Assembly: GCA_936941515.1 (NCBI GenBank)
Contig: CAKZJI010000189.1
Location: forward strand, 1 to 12,678
DNA: 12,678 nucleotides
Reading direction: 5' to 3'
Source: an uncultured Propionibacteriaceae bacterium
GTDB lineage: Bacteria; Actinomycetota; Actinomycetes; Propionibacteriales; Propionibacteriaceae
In this document: in pieces, positions 1-7,241 of the stretch
How the letters are laid out: every line of letters starts with the position of its first letter
How positions within the stretch are numbered: position 1 is the first letter of the stretch
Notes under the pieces: generated by a model
Told to the model about the DNA's origin: nothing
The model's database searches: none
What the model saw: only the letters and a program-made list of their open reading frames with translations
Made by a program: the position numbers and the translations under genes

Positions 1-2
1 TG

Positions 3-332
3 GGCCTGGTGTTCCTCAAATACGTCTCCGACCGGTTCGAGGAGCGCCGCGAGCAGCTCAAGGACGAGCTGGCCGCCGAGGGCATCAAGCCCGAGCGGAT
101 CGAGTCGTTCCTGGAGGATCGGGACGAGTACGCGAGTCAGAACGTCTTCTGGGTGCCGTCTCTCGCCCGGTGGGGATACGTGCAGTCGGTGGCCAAGCAG
201 CCGGAGATCGGTCAGCAGATCGACCAAGCGATGGATCTCATCGAGAAGGAGAACCCGTCGCTTCGCGGCGTGCTGCCCCGTAACTATGGCCGTGATGGCC
301 TCGACAAGCGACGCCTCGGTGAGCTGGTCGAC
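3..332 (+). pseudogene. hsdM: HsdM N-terminal domain remnant, 5' part of an HsdM-EutA chimeric frame (gene starts left of the window)
   Basis: The frame is open from the left edge; its first full codon is at 3 (GLVFLKYVSDRFEERRE...). This is the HsdM_N region of the adenine-methyltransferase subunit of type I restriction-modification enzymes. Recognisable family segments are VFLKYVSDRFEER, FLEDRDEYASQNVFWVP, ARWGY, KQPEIGQQID, ENPSLRGVLPRNY and LDKRRLGELVD. In full HsdM proteins this N-terminal helical domain precedes the SAM-binding and NPPF catalytic domain, which is absent here: the match stops at GELVD near 332 and the frame runs straight into EutA. The GTG at 9 is only an internal codon, because family similarity continues upstream of it. 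The fragment cannot methylate DNA. What I infer is a deletion joining hsdM to eutA. A misassembly would give the same picture. Confidence 0.85.
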
Positions 333-1166
333 GGTGGTGGTGGCGGAGTCGAAGATCTCCTCGACCCGGCCGTCGCGCGGCAGCTGACCCGGGAGATGGC
401 CCGGCAGCTGGCGATGGCGATAGGCCTGGTTCCCCGCGACGCACTGCACCCGTTGCTGTACACCAACCGGGATCAGCCGCTGGCGGCGACGCTTGTTCCG
501 GGCGACATCAGCTTCTCCGGTGGCGTCGCTGACCTGATTGACGACTCCCCTACCGGCGACCCATTCCGTTACGGCGACATCGGCGTCCTGCTGGGGCAGG
601 CCATCGCCCAAGACCCGGCTTTCAACCGTGTGCACCGCCACCACGGATCCGAGACCATCGGAGCCACCGTCGTCGGCGCCGGCGTTCACACCACCGAGCT
701 GTCCGGCTCCACCATCGAGTACTCCCTGTCCCAGCTGCCGGTGCGCAACGTGCCGATCGTCGCCATCCCTGAGACCGTCGAGACGCAGCCTGCGCAGCTG
801 CCCCGCATCATCAACGACCTGATACGTCGCCTCAACCCGGATGACCCGACCCAGAGCGTCGCCCTGTCCCTGCGCGGTGACGGATTGAACTCCTTCAGCG
901 CGGTGCAGGAGATGGCGGACGCCATCATCCAGGGTGCGCAACCAGTGCTGGAGGGGCCGCATCCGCTGGTCGTGGTGCTGGAGACGGATCGGGCGAAGGT
1001 GCTGGGGCAGTCGTTAGGGGCGAAACGTGGTCGCCGCGACGATGTCATCTGCATCGACTCAGTGCGGACGCGAGGCGGTGACTACATCGACATCGGGGCT
1101 CCGGTCGGTGCGGGACGGGCGGTCCCGGTTGTCGTGAAAACCCTGGTATTCAACGACCGCCATTGA
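333..1166 (+). pseudogene. eutA: EutA C-terminal half (ethanolamine ammonia-lyase reactivating factor), 5'-truncated and fused in frame to hsdM
   Basis: Counting residues from the GTG at 9, EutA similarity begins at or just after the glycine run at 109-113 and continues to the stop. Diagnostic segments are ISFSGGVADL (167-176), DPFRYGDIGVLL (183-194), ATVVGAGVHTTELSGSTI (218-235), PHPLVVVLE (316-324) and RGGDYIDIGAPV (354-365). EutA exchanges damaged cobalamin for fresh adenosylcobalamin on EutBC, using ATP through an actin/Hsp70-like fold. Family members are about 460-480 residues long. About the first 200 residues, including the N-terminal phosphate-binding DxGxT motif, are missing. The remaining half keeps good codon usage and no internal stop, so the lesion appears recent or the chimera is still translated. 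Reactivase function is unlikely. The stop lies 10 bases before eutB, the original operon spacing. Confidence 0.88.
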
Positions 1167-1167
1167 T

Positions 1168-1172
1168 AGGAG
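1168..1172 (+). promoter_or_regulatory. Ribosome binding site of eutB
   Basis: AGGAG lies four bases before the ATG at 1177 and directly after the eutA stop at 1164-1166. It fixes the eutB start and shows that eutB translation does not depend on the damaged upstream frame, although transcription probably still enters from it. Confidence 0.7.
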
Positions 1173-1176
1173 AGCA

Positions 1177-2541
1177 ATGAAGCTGAGCACCAGTTTGGAT
1201 GGAGTGACATACCGGTTCACCGGGATAGCCGATGTGCTGGCGAAGGCGAATGAGCCGAAAGCCGCGGACAGGCTGCAGGGAATCGCCGCGAACAGCGCCA
1301 GCGAACGTGTCGCTGCAAAGATCGTCCTGTCCGAGCTCACCATAGGCGACCTCACCGAGAATCCGGTGATCCCATACGAGGACGACGAGGTCACACGCGT
1401 CAATTGGGATGGCCTGAATCAGCCCGGATATCAGTCGATGAGAAACATGACCATCGGCGAATTGCGCGAGTGGATTCTCGATCACACAACCACCCCGGAT
1501 GTGCTGAAACGCTCCGGCCGCAATTTCACGGGGGAGGTGGCCGCCGCCGTCGCGAAGATCATGACCGCCATGGACCTGGTCTACGGTGCCTCCCGCATCC
1601 ACTACACGACACAGTGCAACACCGAGATCGGGCAGCCCGGAACCATCTCCTACCGCGCCCAGCCGAACTCCACCACCGACGACCCGGAGAGCATCATCGT
1701 CAGCCTGGCGGAGGGGTTGAGCTTCGGCTGCGGAGATGCCTGTTTCGGCATCAATCCCGTCAACGACGATCCCGGCAACACCCAGCGGATAGCGGAGGCA
1801 GTATGGGAGTTCATGGCCCGCAATGAGGTCCCAACCCAGGTGGTGGTGTTGTCGCACATCACCACCCAGATGGAGGCTGTTCGCCGCGGGGCTCCCCTGT
1901 CGATGCTCTTCCAATCGATAGCGGGGACCCAGGACACCAACGATGACTTTGGGGTGAGCCGGGCCCTTCTGGAGGAGGCCTACGAGCTGATCAGGCAGCA
2001 TGGGCAGTGTCAGGGACCGAACCTGCTGTACTTCGAGACCGGTCAGGGGTCGGAGGTCTCCGTCGGTCGCGATCACGGCATCGACGAGATGACCCTGGAG
2101 GCCCGCACCTATGGGTTCGGACGGTTCTTCCGACCCTTCATGGTCAACAATGTGACCGGCTTCATCGGCCCCGAGACCATCTACGACGGCAAGGAGATGA
2201 TCCGGGCGAATCTGGAGGATCACTTCATGGGCAAGCTGCTGGGGCTTCCCATGGGAATGGCTCCATGCTGGACCAACCACACCTCCATCACGATGGACGA
2301 CCAGCAGCAGGCCACCATGCTGCTGGCCATGGCGGGGGCGACCTATTACATCGGGGTGCCCTGCGCCGACGACGTGATGCTGGCCTATCAGGACACGAGC
2401 TATCACGACGACGCCACGCTGCGGGAGCTGCTCGGCAGGACCGCGGCCCCGGAGTTCCACCGCTGGATGGTCTCGCGTGGGCTCTGCGATGAACGAGGTG
2501 TGCTGACCGAGGCTGCCGGCGACGGCTCCATGTTCCTGTGA
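1177..2541 (+). CDS. eutB: Ethanolamine ammonia-lyase large (catalytic) subunit EutB
   Basis: EutB is the TIM-barrel subunit of adenosylcobalamin-dependent ethanolamine ammonia-lyase, which splits ethanolamine into acetaldehyde and ammonia together with EutC. The 454 residues match the usual length (453 in E. coli), and similarity runs end to end: ASERVAAK (41-48), NPVIPYEDDEVTR (62-74), LYFETGQGS (284-292), GFIGPE (328-333), ANLEDHFMGKL (344-354), TNH (366-368). Numbering appears gapless against E. coli as I remember it. The substrate-contact residues Arg160, Gln162, Asn193 and Glu287 are all present. The contact Asp362 is Ala in MGMAPCWTNH, and the following loop (TSITMDDQQQ) also differs from the classical form. 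This may mark a divergent EutB subfamily rather than a dead enzyme. The gene lies between the eutA remnant and eutC, 18 bases from the likelier eutC start. Confidence 0.97.
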   Translation: MKLSTSLDGVTYRFTGIADVLAKANEPKAADRLQGIAANSASERVAAKIVLSELTIGDLTENPVIPYEDDEVTRVNWDGLNQPGYQSMRNMTIGELREWILDHTTTPDVLKRSGRNFTGEVAAAVAKIMTAMDLVYGASRIHYTTQCNTEIGQPGTISYRAQPNSTTDDPESIIVSLAEGLSFGCGDACFGINPVNDDPGNTQRIAEAVWEFMARNEVPTQVVVLSHITTQMEAVRRGAPLSMLFQSIAGTQDTNDDFGVSRALLEEAYELIRQHGQCQGPNLLYFETGQGSEVSVGRDHGIDEMTLEARTYGFGRFFRPFMVNNVTGFIGPETIYDGKEMIRANLEDHFMGKLLGLPMGMAPCWTNHTSITMDDQQQATMLLAMAGATYYIGVPCADDVMLAYQDTSYHDDATLRELLGRTAAPEFHRWMVSRGLCDERGVLTEAAGDGSMFL

Positions 2542-2548
2542 GTTGAGT

Positions 2549-2552
2549 GAGG
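2549..2552 (+). promoter_or_regulatory. Ribosome binding site that favours the second eutC ATG
   Basis: GAGG is only one base from the ATG at 2554 but seven bases from the in-frame ATG at 2560. The later start is therefore preferred. It also removes two residues (MA) that have no counterpart in the short E. coli EutC N-terminus. Confidence 0.55.
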
Positions 2553-2559
2553 TATGGCG

Positions 2560-3474
2560 ATGACCATTGGGCAGAACCAGCAGGTTGAGGAGATCGTGCG
2601 TCGGGTGTTGGAGAGGTTCGGGGTGTGCCCGGAGGAGGGCCCGCGACCGAGTCCCGCGGCCGAGCCGCACATGGGGCCGGAAGCAGAGCAGCGGGGACAG
2701 CAGGAGATCGAGACCGAGATCCCGGATATCCGGGCTGTCGACTACCGGCAGGTCTACCGGGTACCGAACCCCGCAAAACCCGACGAGTTCACCCGGTTGA
2801 AGGCCCGCACCTGGGCCAGGCTTGGGCAGGGCAGAAGCGGGCCGCGGTACACGACGGCGACGCAGCTGCGGTTCTGGGCTGACCAGGCCGCAGCCATGGA
2901 TGCAGTCTTCACCGATGTCTCCCCCGGCTGGCTGGAGCAGGCCGGGCTGTTCACGGTGCAGACCCGGTGCGGCTCGAAGGATGAGTACCTGACCAATCCA
3001 GAGCTCGGAGCACAGTTCGATGAGGCCGCCATCGCTGAGATCAAGCGACGCTGCATGCCCTCCCCCAAGGTGCAGGTCTTCATCGCGGACGGGCTCTCAT
3101 CGACGTCGGTGGAGGCCAACGTCGCGGAGTTGTTGCCTGCACTGGAGCAGGGCCTGAAGCTGCATGGCCTGGGGATGGGCACCCCGTTCTTCGTGAGATA
3201 CGGTCGGGTGCGTTCCATGGAGCCGGTCTCCGAGGCGCTCGACGCGACGGTCACCTGTGTTCTCCTGGGCGAAAGGCCTGGCCTGGCCAGCGCGGAGTCC
3301 CTGTCGGCGTATCTGGCCTACCGGGCGCGGGTCGGGATGTCGGAGGCGGACCGCACCTGCGTTTCGAACATCCACAGTTCCGGGTCGAATCCGATCGAGG
3401 CTGGCGCCCATCTGGCAGACCTCATCTCCGAGATGGTCAGGCAGGAAACATCGGGGATTCACCTGAAGCTGTGA
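2560..3474 (+). CDS. eutC: Ethanolamine ammonia-lyase small subunit EutC
   Basis: EutC completes the cobalamin-binding site of ethanolamine ammonia-lyase at its interface with EutB. From the preferred start the protein has 304 residues (E. coli 295). Numbered from the alternative ATG at 2554, it has an N-terminal helix (QQVEEIVRRVLERFG, 9-23) like that of other EutC proteins, then a variable, Pro/Glu-rich linker to about residue 55. The conserved core holds ARLGQGRSGPR (88-98), QLRFWADQ (104-111), VQVFIADGLSS (173-183), GTPFFVRYGRV (209-219), LLGERPGL (237-244) and ADRTCVSNIH (265-274), ending in SGIHLKL. All regions expected of a functional subunit are present. It sits directly after eutB and is presumably translated from the same message. 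No acetaldehyde dehydrogenase, permease or microcompartment shell gene is present in the window. Confidence 0.96.
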   Translation: MTIGQNQQVEEIVRRVLERFGVCPEEGPRPSPAAEPHMGPEAEQRGQQEIETEIPDIRAVDYRQVYRVPNPAKPDEFTRLKARTWARLGQGRSGPRYTTATQLRFWADQAAAMDAVFTDVSPGWLEQAGLFTVQTRCGSKDEYLTNPELGAQFDEAAIAEIKRRCMPSPKVQVFIADGLSSTSVEANVAELLPALEQGLKLHGLGMGTPFFVRYGRVRSMEPVSEALDATVTCVLLGERPGLASAESLSAYLAYRARVGMSEADRTCVSNIHSSGSNPIEAGAHLADLISEMVRQETSGIHLKL

Positions 3475-3488
3475 GCGGCGGCTGACTC

Positions 3489-3650
3489 ATGGGCTATGAG
3501 AATCGCGGCATGGAGCGGGTGTACATGCTGGTGCCGAGCTGTCTGCCCAAAGATGAGTTGACCGCCCTCGGGGAGAAACTGCACGAGGCCCTGCCGAAGG
3601 CCCAGTTCTTCACCTTCAACAGCGATGCCGAGATGACCCAGCCGATCTGA
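3489..3650 (+). CDS. Small unrecognised protein (53 aa) downstream of eutC
   Basis: I do not recognise this gene. It starts 14 bases after the eutC stop and encodes 53 residues beginning MGYENRGMERVYMLVPS and ending AEMTQPI. Third codon positions are G or C in roughly 46 of 53 codons, as in the neighbouring real genes, which argues for coding rather than chance. The predicted pattern is a beta strand (RVYMLVPS), a helix (PKDELTALGEKLHEAL) and a second strand (KAQFFTF). This could be a small alpha/beta protein or the surviving piece of a larger one. Only a weak ribosome binding site (GGCGG at 3477-3481) precedes it; ATG at 3510 is an alternative start. Its position suggests a role in, or passive membership of, the ethanolamine operon, but nothing shows a function. 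Confidence 0.5.
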   Translation: MGYENRGMERVYMLVPSCLPKDELTALGEKLHEALPKAQFFTFNSDAEMTQPI

Positions 3651-3718
3651 GCCCCCCGTCTCGGCGCAGGGGCACATCAACTCATCCGACGGAATACGCT
3701 GACCTGTAAGGAAGACTC

Positions 3719-4588
3719 ATGACCACCAGCCTCGTTGCCGGAGCCACCGGCTACCTCGGTCGCTTCGTCGTCGCCGAGCTGCATCGTCGCGGCCACCGGG
3801 TGCGCGCCATCGTCCGTGACCGTAAACGAGCCGAGTCACCGGGTCACTGGGAGGCCCCCTCCCTCAGGGGCCTTGTCGACGAATGGGCCGTCGGGGACGT
3901 CACAGATCCCACCTTCGCTGCTGATGTCGCCGAGGGCATGGATCACGTTGTCTCGGCGCTGGGCGTCACCCGGCAGAAGGCGAATCCCTGGAGCATCGAC
4001 TACCGGGCAAATCTCGCCATTCTCCGCTCTGCCGAGAGGCACCGCTCCCAGGCGTTCTGTTTCGTCAATGTCATCGGAGGCGACGAGTGTCCGGCTCAGC
4101 TGACGAGGGCCAAGACGGCCTTCGCCCGGGAGCTGGCCTCTTCGCCGGTCCCGCATCGGATCATCAATCCCTCCGGCTATTTCTCCGACATGATGCAGCT
4201 TCTCGACATGGCCCGTCGGGGACGCATTTTCCTTTTCCGCCCGAATATCAGGGTCAATCCAATTCACGGAGCTGATCTCGCGGAGTTCTGCGCCACCCGT
4301 CTGCTTTCAGGGGAGACGGGCGCATGGAATGTGGGAGGGCCGGAGGTCCTCACCTGGCGGGAACTAGCGGATTACGCCTTCCAGGCGCTGGGGCGGCCCG
4401 CAAAGGTGACGCGGGTTCCGTCCGCTGTCCTGTCGCCTCTCGTCGGGGCTCTGGGGGTCTTCACCCCGAGGCGGGCGGACATGATGCGTTTCGTGTCGTG
4501 GAGCATGCTGCACGACTGCGTGGGCGAGCCCACTGGAACTCACAGGCTCCTCGACTTCTACCACCGCCAAGCCATCGGCAAGGGTTGA
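3719..4588 (+). CDS. NAD(P)-binding atypical SDR / NmrA-like epimerase-family protein
   Basis: This 289-residue protein has the N-terminal nucleotide-binding signature GATGYLG (8-14) of atypical short-chain dehydrogenases. An acidic GD at 59-60 ends the second half of the Rossmann core, and HVVSALGVTR (76-85) forms the strand-4 region. The segment RIINPSGYFSDM (147-158) and the late NVGGPEVLTWRELADYAF (204-221) are typical of the SDR_a5/NmrA/DVR-like branch. That branch includes divinyl-chlorophyllide-reductase homologues, quinone-oxidoreductase-like proteins and redox sensors. The classical YxxxK catalytic pair is not evident, so a binding or regulatory role is as likely as a reductase. The substrate is unknown. 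The start is set by AAGGA at 3708-3712. It has its own short leader and is convergent with the acetyltransferase gene, with only 47 bases between the stops. Confidence 0.88.
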   Translation: MTTSLVAGATGYLGRFVVAELHRRGHRVRAIVRDRKRAESPGHWEAPSLRGLVDEWAVGDVTDPTFAADVAEGMDHVVSALGVTRQKANPWSIDYRANLAILRSAERHRSQAFCFVNVIGGDECPAQLTRAKTAFARELASSPVPHRIINPSGYFSDMMQLLDMARRGRIFLFRPNIRVNPIHGADLAEFCATRLLSGETGAWNVGGPEVLTWRELADYAFQALGRPAKVTRVPSAVLSPLVGALGVFTPRRADMMRFVSWSMLHDCVGEPTGTHRLLDFYHRQAIGKG

Positions 4589-4635
4589 TGGCTTCAGCTT
4601 CCTGTCTCAGTCAATGACCTCAGCCCGCCAGGTCC

Positions 4636-5058
4636 TCAGCTCCGGAAGCGGACGAAGGCCCGTCCAGGGGAGGGGCCGAGGGCACGCACCTCGGTGAATC
4701 CCAGGGACTCGTAGAAGGCGCGCTGTCGGGGATCGGCATCGGTTATCAGGACGTGCTGGCGCACCGTCGCATACGGTTCGAACACCGTGTGCACCAAGAG
4801 CCGTCCGATGCCCCTGCGCTGCATCGTGGGCCGCACCAGCACGTCCTGCAGGTAGGCGATGGACGCGCCGTCGGAGATGATCCTGGCCAAACCAACCAGC
4901 CGGTCGCCGTCGTGGGCTGTCACGACCCGTGAGGACCCTGTCATCGCGCGACGCAGGGTCTCCGGGTCGCGCGTGTAGGCGGTCCAGCCGACGGAGTCAT
5001 ACAGATCAATCAGCTCATCCAGCTCCGGGATCTGATCAACGCGGATGGCAACGCCCAT
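4636..5058 (-). CDS. GNAT-family N-acetyltransferase
   Basis: This 140-residue single-domain protein has the GNAT fold. The acetyl-CoA pyrophosphate-binding motif A is at 73-88 (VLVRPTMQRRGIGRLL, with the Q-R-x-G-I-G loop at 80-85). Motif B is at 115-121 (FYESLGF) near the C-terminus. The N-terminal part (LIDLYDSVGWTAYTRDPETL) resembles the common small GNATs that act on small molecules or protein N-termini; the acceptor cannot be told from sequence. Length and motif spacing are normal, with no sign of damage. A GGAG element lies seven bases upstream of the ATG on the minus strand (5066-5069). The gene is divergent from the helicase operon, so the 5059-5183 region is shared by two promoters. 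It is probably a resident gene marking the left border of the accessory block. Confidence 0.9.
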   Translation of the reverse strand: MGVAIRVDQIPELDELIDLYDSVGWTAYTRDPETLRRAMTGSSRVVTAHDGDRLVGLARIISDGASIAYLQDVLVRPTMQRRGIGRLLVHTVFEPYATVRQHVLITDADPRQRAFYESLGFTEVRALGPSPGRAFVRFRS

Positions 5059-5145
5059 GTCTTCTCCGTCCAGGCTGCCGACTCACGCCGATCACCCTAT
5101 CGGCCCACAACAACCGCCCGGAGGGGAACCCGGAGCCTCACCGGA

Positions 5146-5163
5146 TAGACTGACCCCAGTCAG
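5146..5163 (+). promoter_or_regulatory. Possible -10 element overlapping an inverted repeat upstream of the helicase operon
   Basis: TAGACT at 5146-5151 fits the loose actinobacterial -10 pattern (TAnnnT), although no good -35 is visible. It overlaps GACTG/CAGTC (5148-5152 and 5157-5161), a perfect five-base inverted repeat with a four-base spacer. A second register pairs CTGAC/GTCAG (5150-5154 and 5159-5163). The position, right before the first helicase gene, would suit an operator or a small leader hairpin. This is seen by eye only; five-base repeats arise easily by chance. Confidence 0.28.
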
Positions 5164-5183
5164 AACAGAGAGTGGGGGCAGGC

Positions 5184-7241
5184 GTGACGGACGTGTTCGC
5201 CCCTGGGATGGTCGTTGTCGTCCGCGACGAGGAGTGGCTCGTCACCCAGGTGGAGGAGACCGGCGACGGCTTGGCGATCAGCGCACTCGGGCTCTCAGAG
5301 TTGGTGCGCGGCCAGGATGCGGTGTTCTACCCGGCGCTTGACTCGGTGGAGGTGATCGATCCACGGCAGGCCCGGGTCAGGGCCGACGGCTCACCCCACT
5401 ATCGTCGCTCCCGGCTGTGGCTTGAGTCGATGCTGCGTAAGACCCCAGTGCCCCTCAATGAGGGTTCCCTGACGGTCTCCACCGGCATGCTCGCTAATTC
5501 CCTGGGATATCAGCAGCGAGCCGTCTCCCAGGTCCTCGACCCGGATTCTCTGCGTCCCCGGATCCTGCTGGCCGATGCCGTGGGCCTGGGCAAGACCCTG
5601 GAGATCGGCATGATTCTGGCCGAGCTGATCCGGCGCGGCCGGGGTGAGCGGATTCTCGTGGTGACCCCGCGCCACGTGCTGGAGCAGATGCAGCACGAGC
5701 TGTGGACGCGGTTTGCGATCCCTTTTGTGCGTCTCGACTCGCAGGGTGTGGCGCGGGTCAAACAGAAGCTGCCAGCCAGCCGGAACCCGTTCACCTATTT
5801 CCGCCGGGTCATCATCTCCATCGACACCCTCAAACAGGAGCGGTTCATCCACGACCTGCGCCGCCACCGCTGGGACGCCGTCGTGATAGACGAGTCGCAC
5901 AATGTGACGAACTCCGAGACCCAGAACAGCAGGCTCGCAAACGTGCTGGCCCCACAGACCGACGCCCTGCTGCTGGCATCGGCCACCCCGCACAACGGGC
6001 GGGCCAGTTCGTTCGCGAACCTCATCCGGCTCCTGGACCCGACCGCGGTCAGCGGCGACGGGGAGCTCGACCTCAACCGGGTGAGGCAGCTGACGATCCG
6101 ACGGCACCGCCACAGTCCCGAGGTCGCGGAGGAGGTGGGCGCCGACTGGGCCGAACGCTGCGAACCCGACAATCGGCTCGTGCCCGCATCCGCCGCCGAG
6201 AACGCCCTCGCTGACGAGCTGGTTGACACGTGGTTGTATCCGGCTTCTGGTGTGAGCCTCTACTCCGGCAGCGGCAGGAGGCTGTTTCCCTGGACCCTGG
6301 CCAAGGCGTTCCTCTCCTCCCCGGCCGCGCTGCACGAGACCATCGTCGGCAGGCTGTCCCGCCTCGGTGAAACCGTCGACGCACACCGTGAGGCCGCTGC
6401 CCTGCGCCGCCTGGAGGAGCTCAACGAGGCCTGCCGCGCCTCGTCGGCGAAATACGACGAGCTGCTGCGCTACCTGCGTGGCATCGGCGTCGCCGCCGGC
6501 TCCCCCACCCGGGCGGTGGTGTTCAGCGAGCGGGTGGCGACCCTCGGATGGCTGGCCGAGCATCTCGCACGGGATCTGCGGCTTGGTGGCGGCCAGGTCG
6601 AGGTCCTGCACGGTGGGCTGGCCGACGATGCCCAGCAGGAGATCGTGGAGAGCTTCAAGCAGGGGTGCTCCCCCATCCGGCTGCTGATCACCGGTGATGT
6701 GGCCAGTGAGGGCGTCAACCTGCACCGGCAGTGCCATCATCTGATCCACTTCGACATCCCGTGGTCGCTGATCCGGCTTGAGCAGCGCAACGGCCGCATC
6801 GACCGGTACGGGCAGCGGCAACGCCCGGAGATCACGACCCTGCTGCTCGACCTGGACACCCCGCGTTTCGCAGGGGATGTGCGGGTGTTGACCAGTCTGG
6901 TCCGCCGCGAGCATGAGGCGCATCTGGCGCTGGGGGATGCGGCCAGCTTGATGGGGCGCTACAGCGTCGCCGACGAGGAGGAGGCGATCCGGCAGGTCCT
7001 GGCGGGGGTCAGGGAGTTCGATGAGGTGGTGGCTGACCCCGCCTCGGTCGGTGACGATGCGGAGGACTGGCTGCAGCAGTTCTTGGAGACACCCCCGGCC
7101 ACGGAGCCACTGCCCCGGCAGGCCGGGGAACAACGGCTCTATGCGCATCCCGTCGACTTCCTGCGTGACGCCCTGCGCGAGTACTACCCCAACCCGGAGG
7201 AGGCGCCGTCGCGAAGGGCCCGCCGGGTGCAATGCCATTGA
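5184..7241 (+). CDS. SNF2-type superfamily 2 helicase (DrmD/RapA-like)
   Basis: Numbered from an alternative GTG at 5172, the superfamily 2 motifs are in order: GYQQRA (112-117), Walker A DAVGLGKT (135-142), motif Ia LVVTPRH (162-168), DESH box (240-243), SATPHNG (270-276), VVFSE (449-453), GDVASEGVNL (508-517) and QRNGRIDRYGQ (538-548). This set is that of SNF2/RapA-type translocases. These move on double-stranded DNA and include the DrmD helicase of DISARM and many helicases of phage-defence loci. All catalytic residues are present, so an active ATPase is expected. GTG at 5184 is preferred as start because GGGGG (5174-5178) lies at suitable distance. The protein ends soon after FLRDALREYY, shorter than many relatives. 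The missing C-terminal part may be the next gene, which overlaps it by ten bases. Confidence 0.9.
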   Translation: MTDVFAPGMVVVVRDEEWLVTQVEETGDGLAISALGLSELVRGQDAVFYPALDSVEVIDPRQARVRADGSPHYRRSRLWLESMLRKTPVPLNEGSLTVSTGMLANSLGYQQRAVSQVLDPDSLRPRILLADAVGLGKTLEIGMILAELIRRGRGERILVVTPRHVLEQMQHELWTRFAIPFVRLDSQGVARVKQKLPASRNPFTYFRRVIISIDTLKQERFIHDLRRHRWDAVVIDESHNVTNSETQNSRLANVLAPQTDALLLASATPHNGRASSFANLIRLLDPTAVSGDGELDLNRVRQLTIRRHRHSPEVAEEVGADWAERCEPDNRLVPASAAENALADELVDTWLYPASGVSLYSGSGRRLFPWTLAKAFLSSPAALHETIVGRLSRLGETVDAHREAAALRRLEELNEACRASSAKYDELLRYLRGIGVAAGSPTRAVVFSERVATLGWLAEHLARDLRLGGGQVEVLHGGLADDAQQEIVESFKQGCSPIRLLITGDVASEGVNLHRQCHHLIHFDIPWSLIRLEQRNGRIDRYGQRQRPEITTLLLDLDTPRFAGDVRVLTSLVRREHEAHLALGDAASLMGRYSVADEEEAIRQVLAGVREFDEVVADPASVGDDAEDWLQQFLETPPATEPLPRQAGEQRLYAHPVDFLRDALREYYPNPEEAPSRRARRVQCH

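Noticed and set aside
1150..2670. 506-codon minus-strand frame opposite eutB
   Set aside because: It shadows an unambiguous eutB; the long open frame follows from codon bias.
3648..3676. GCCCC/GGGGC hairpin after the small gene as a terminator
   Set aside because: The stem is five pairs with a 13-base loop and is followed by no T run; it is too weak to call.
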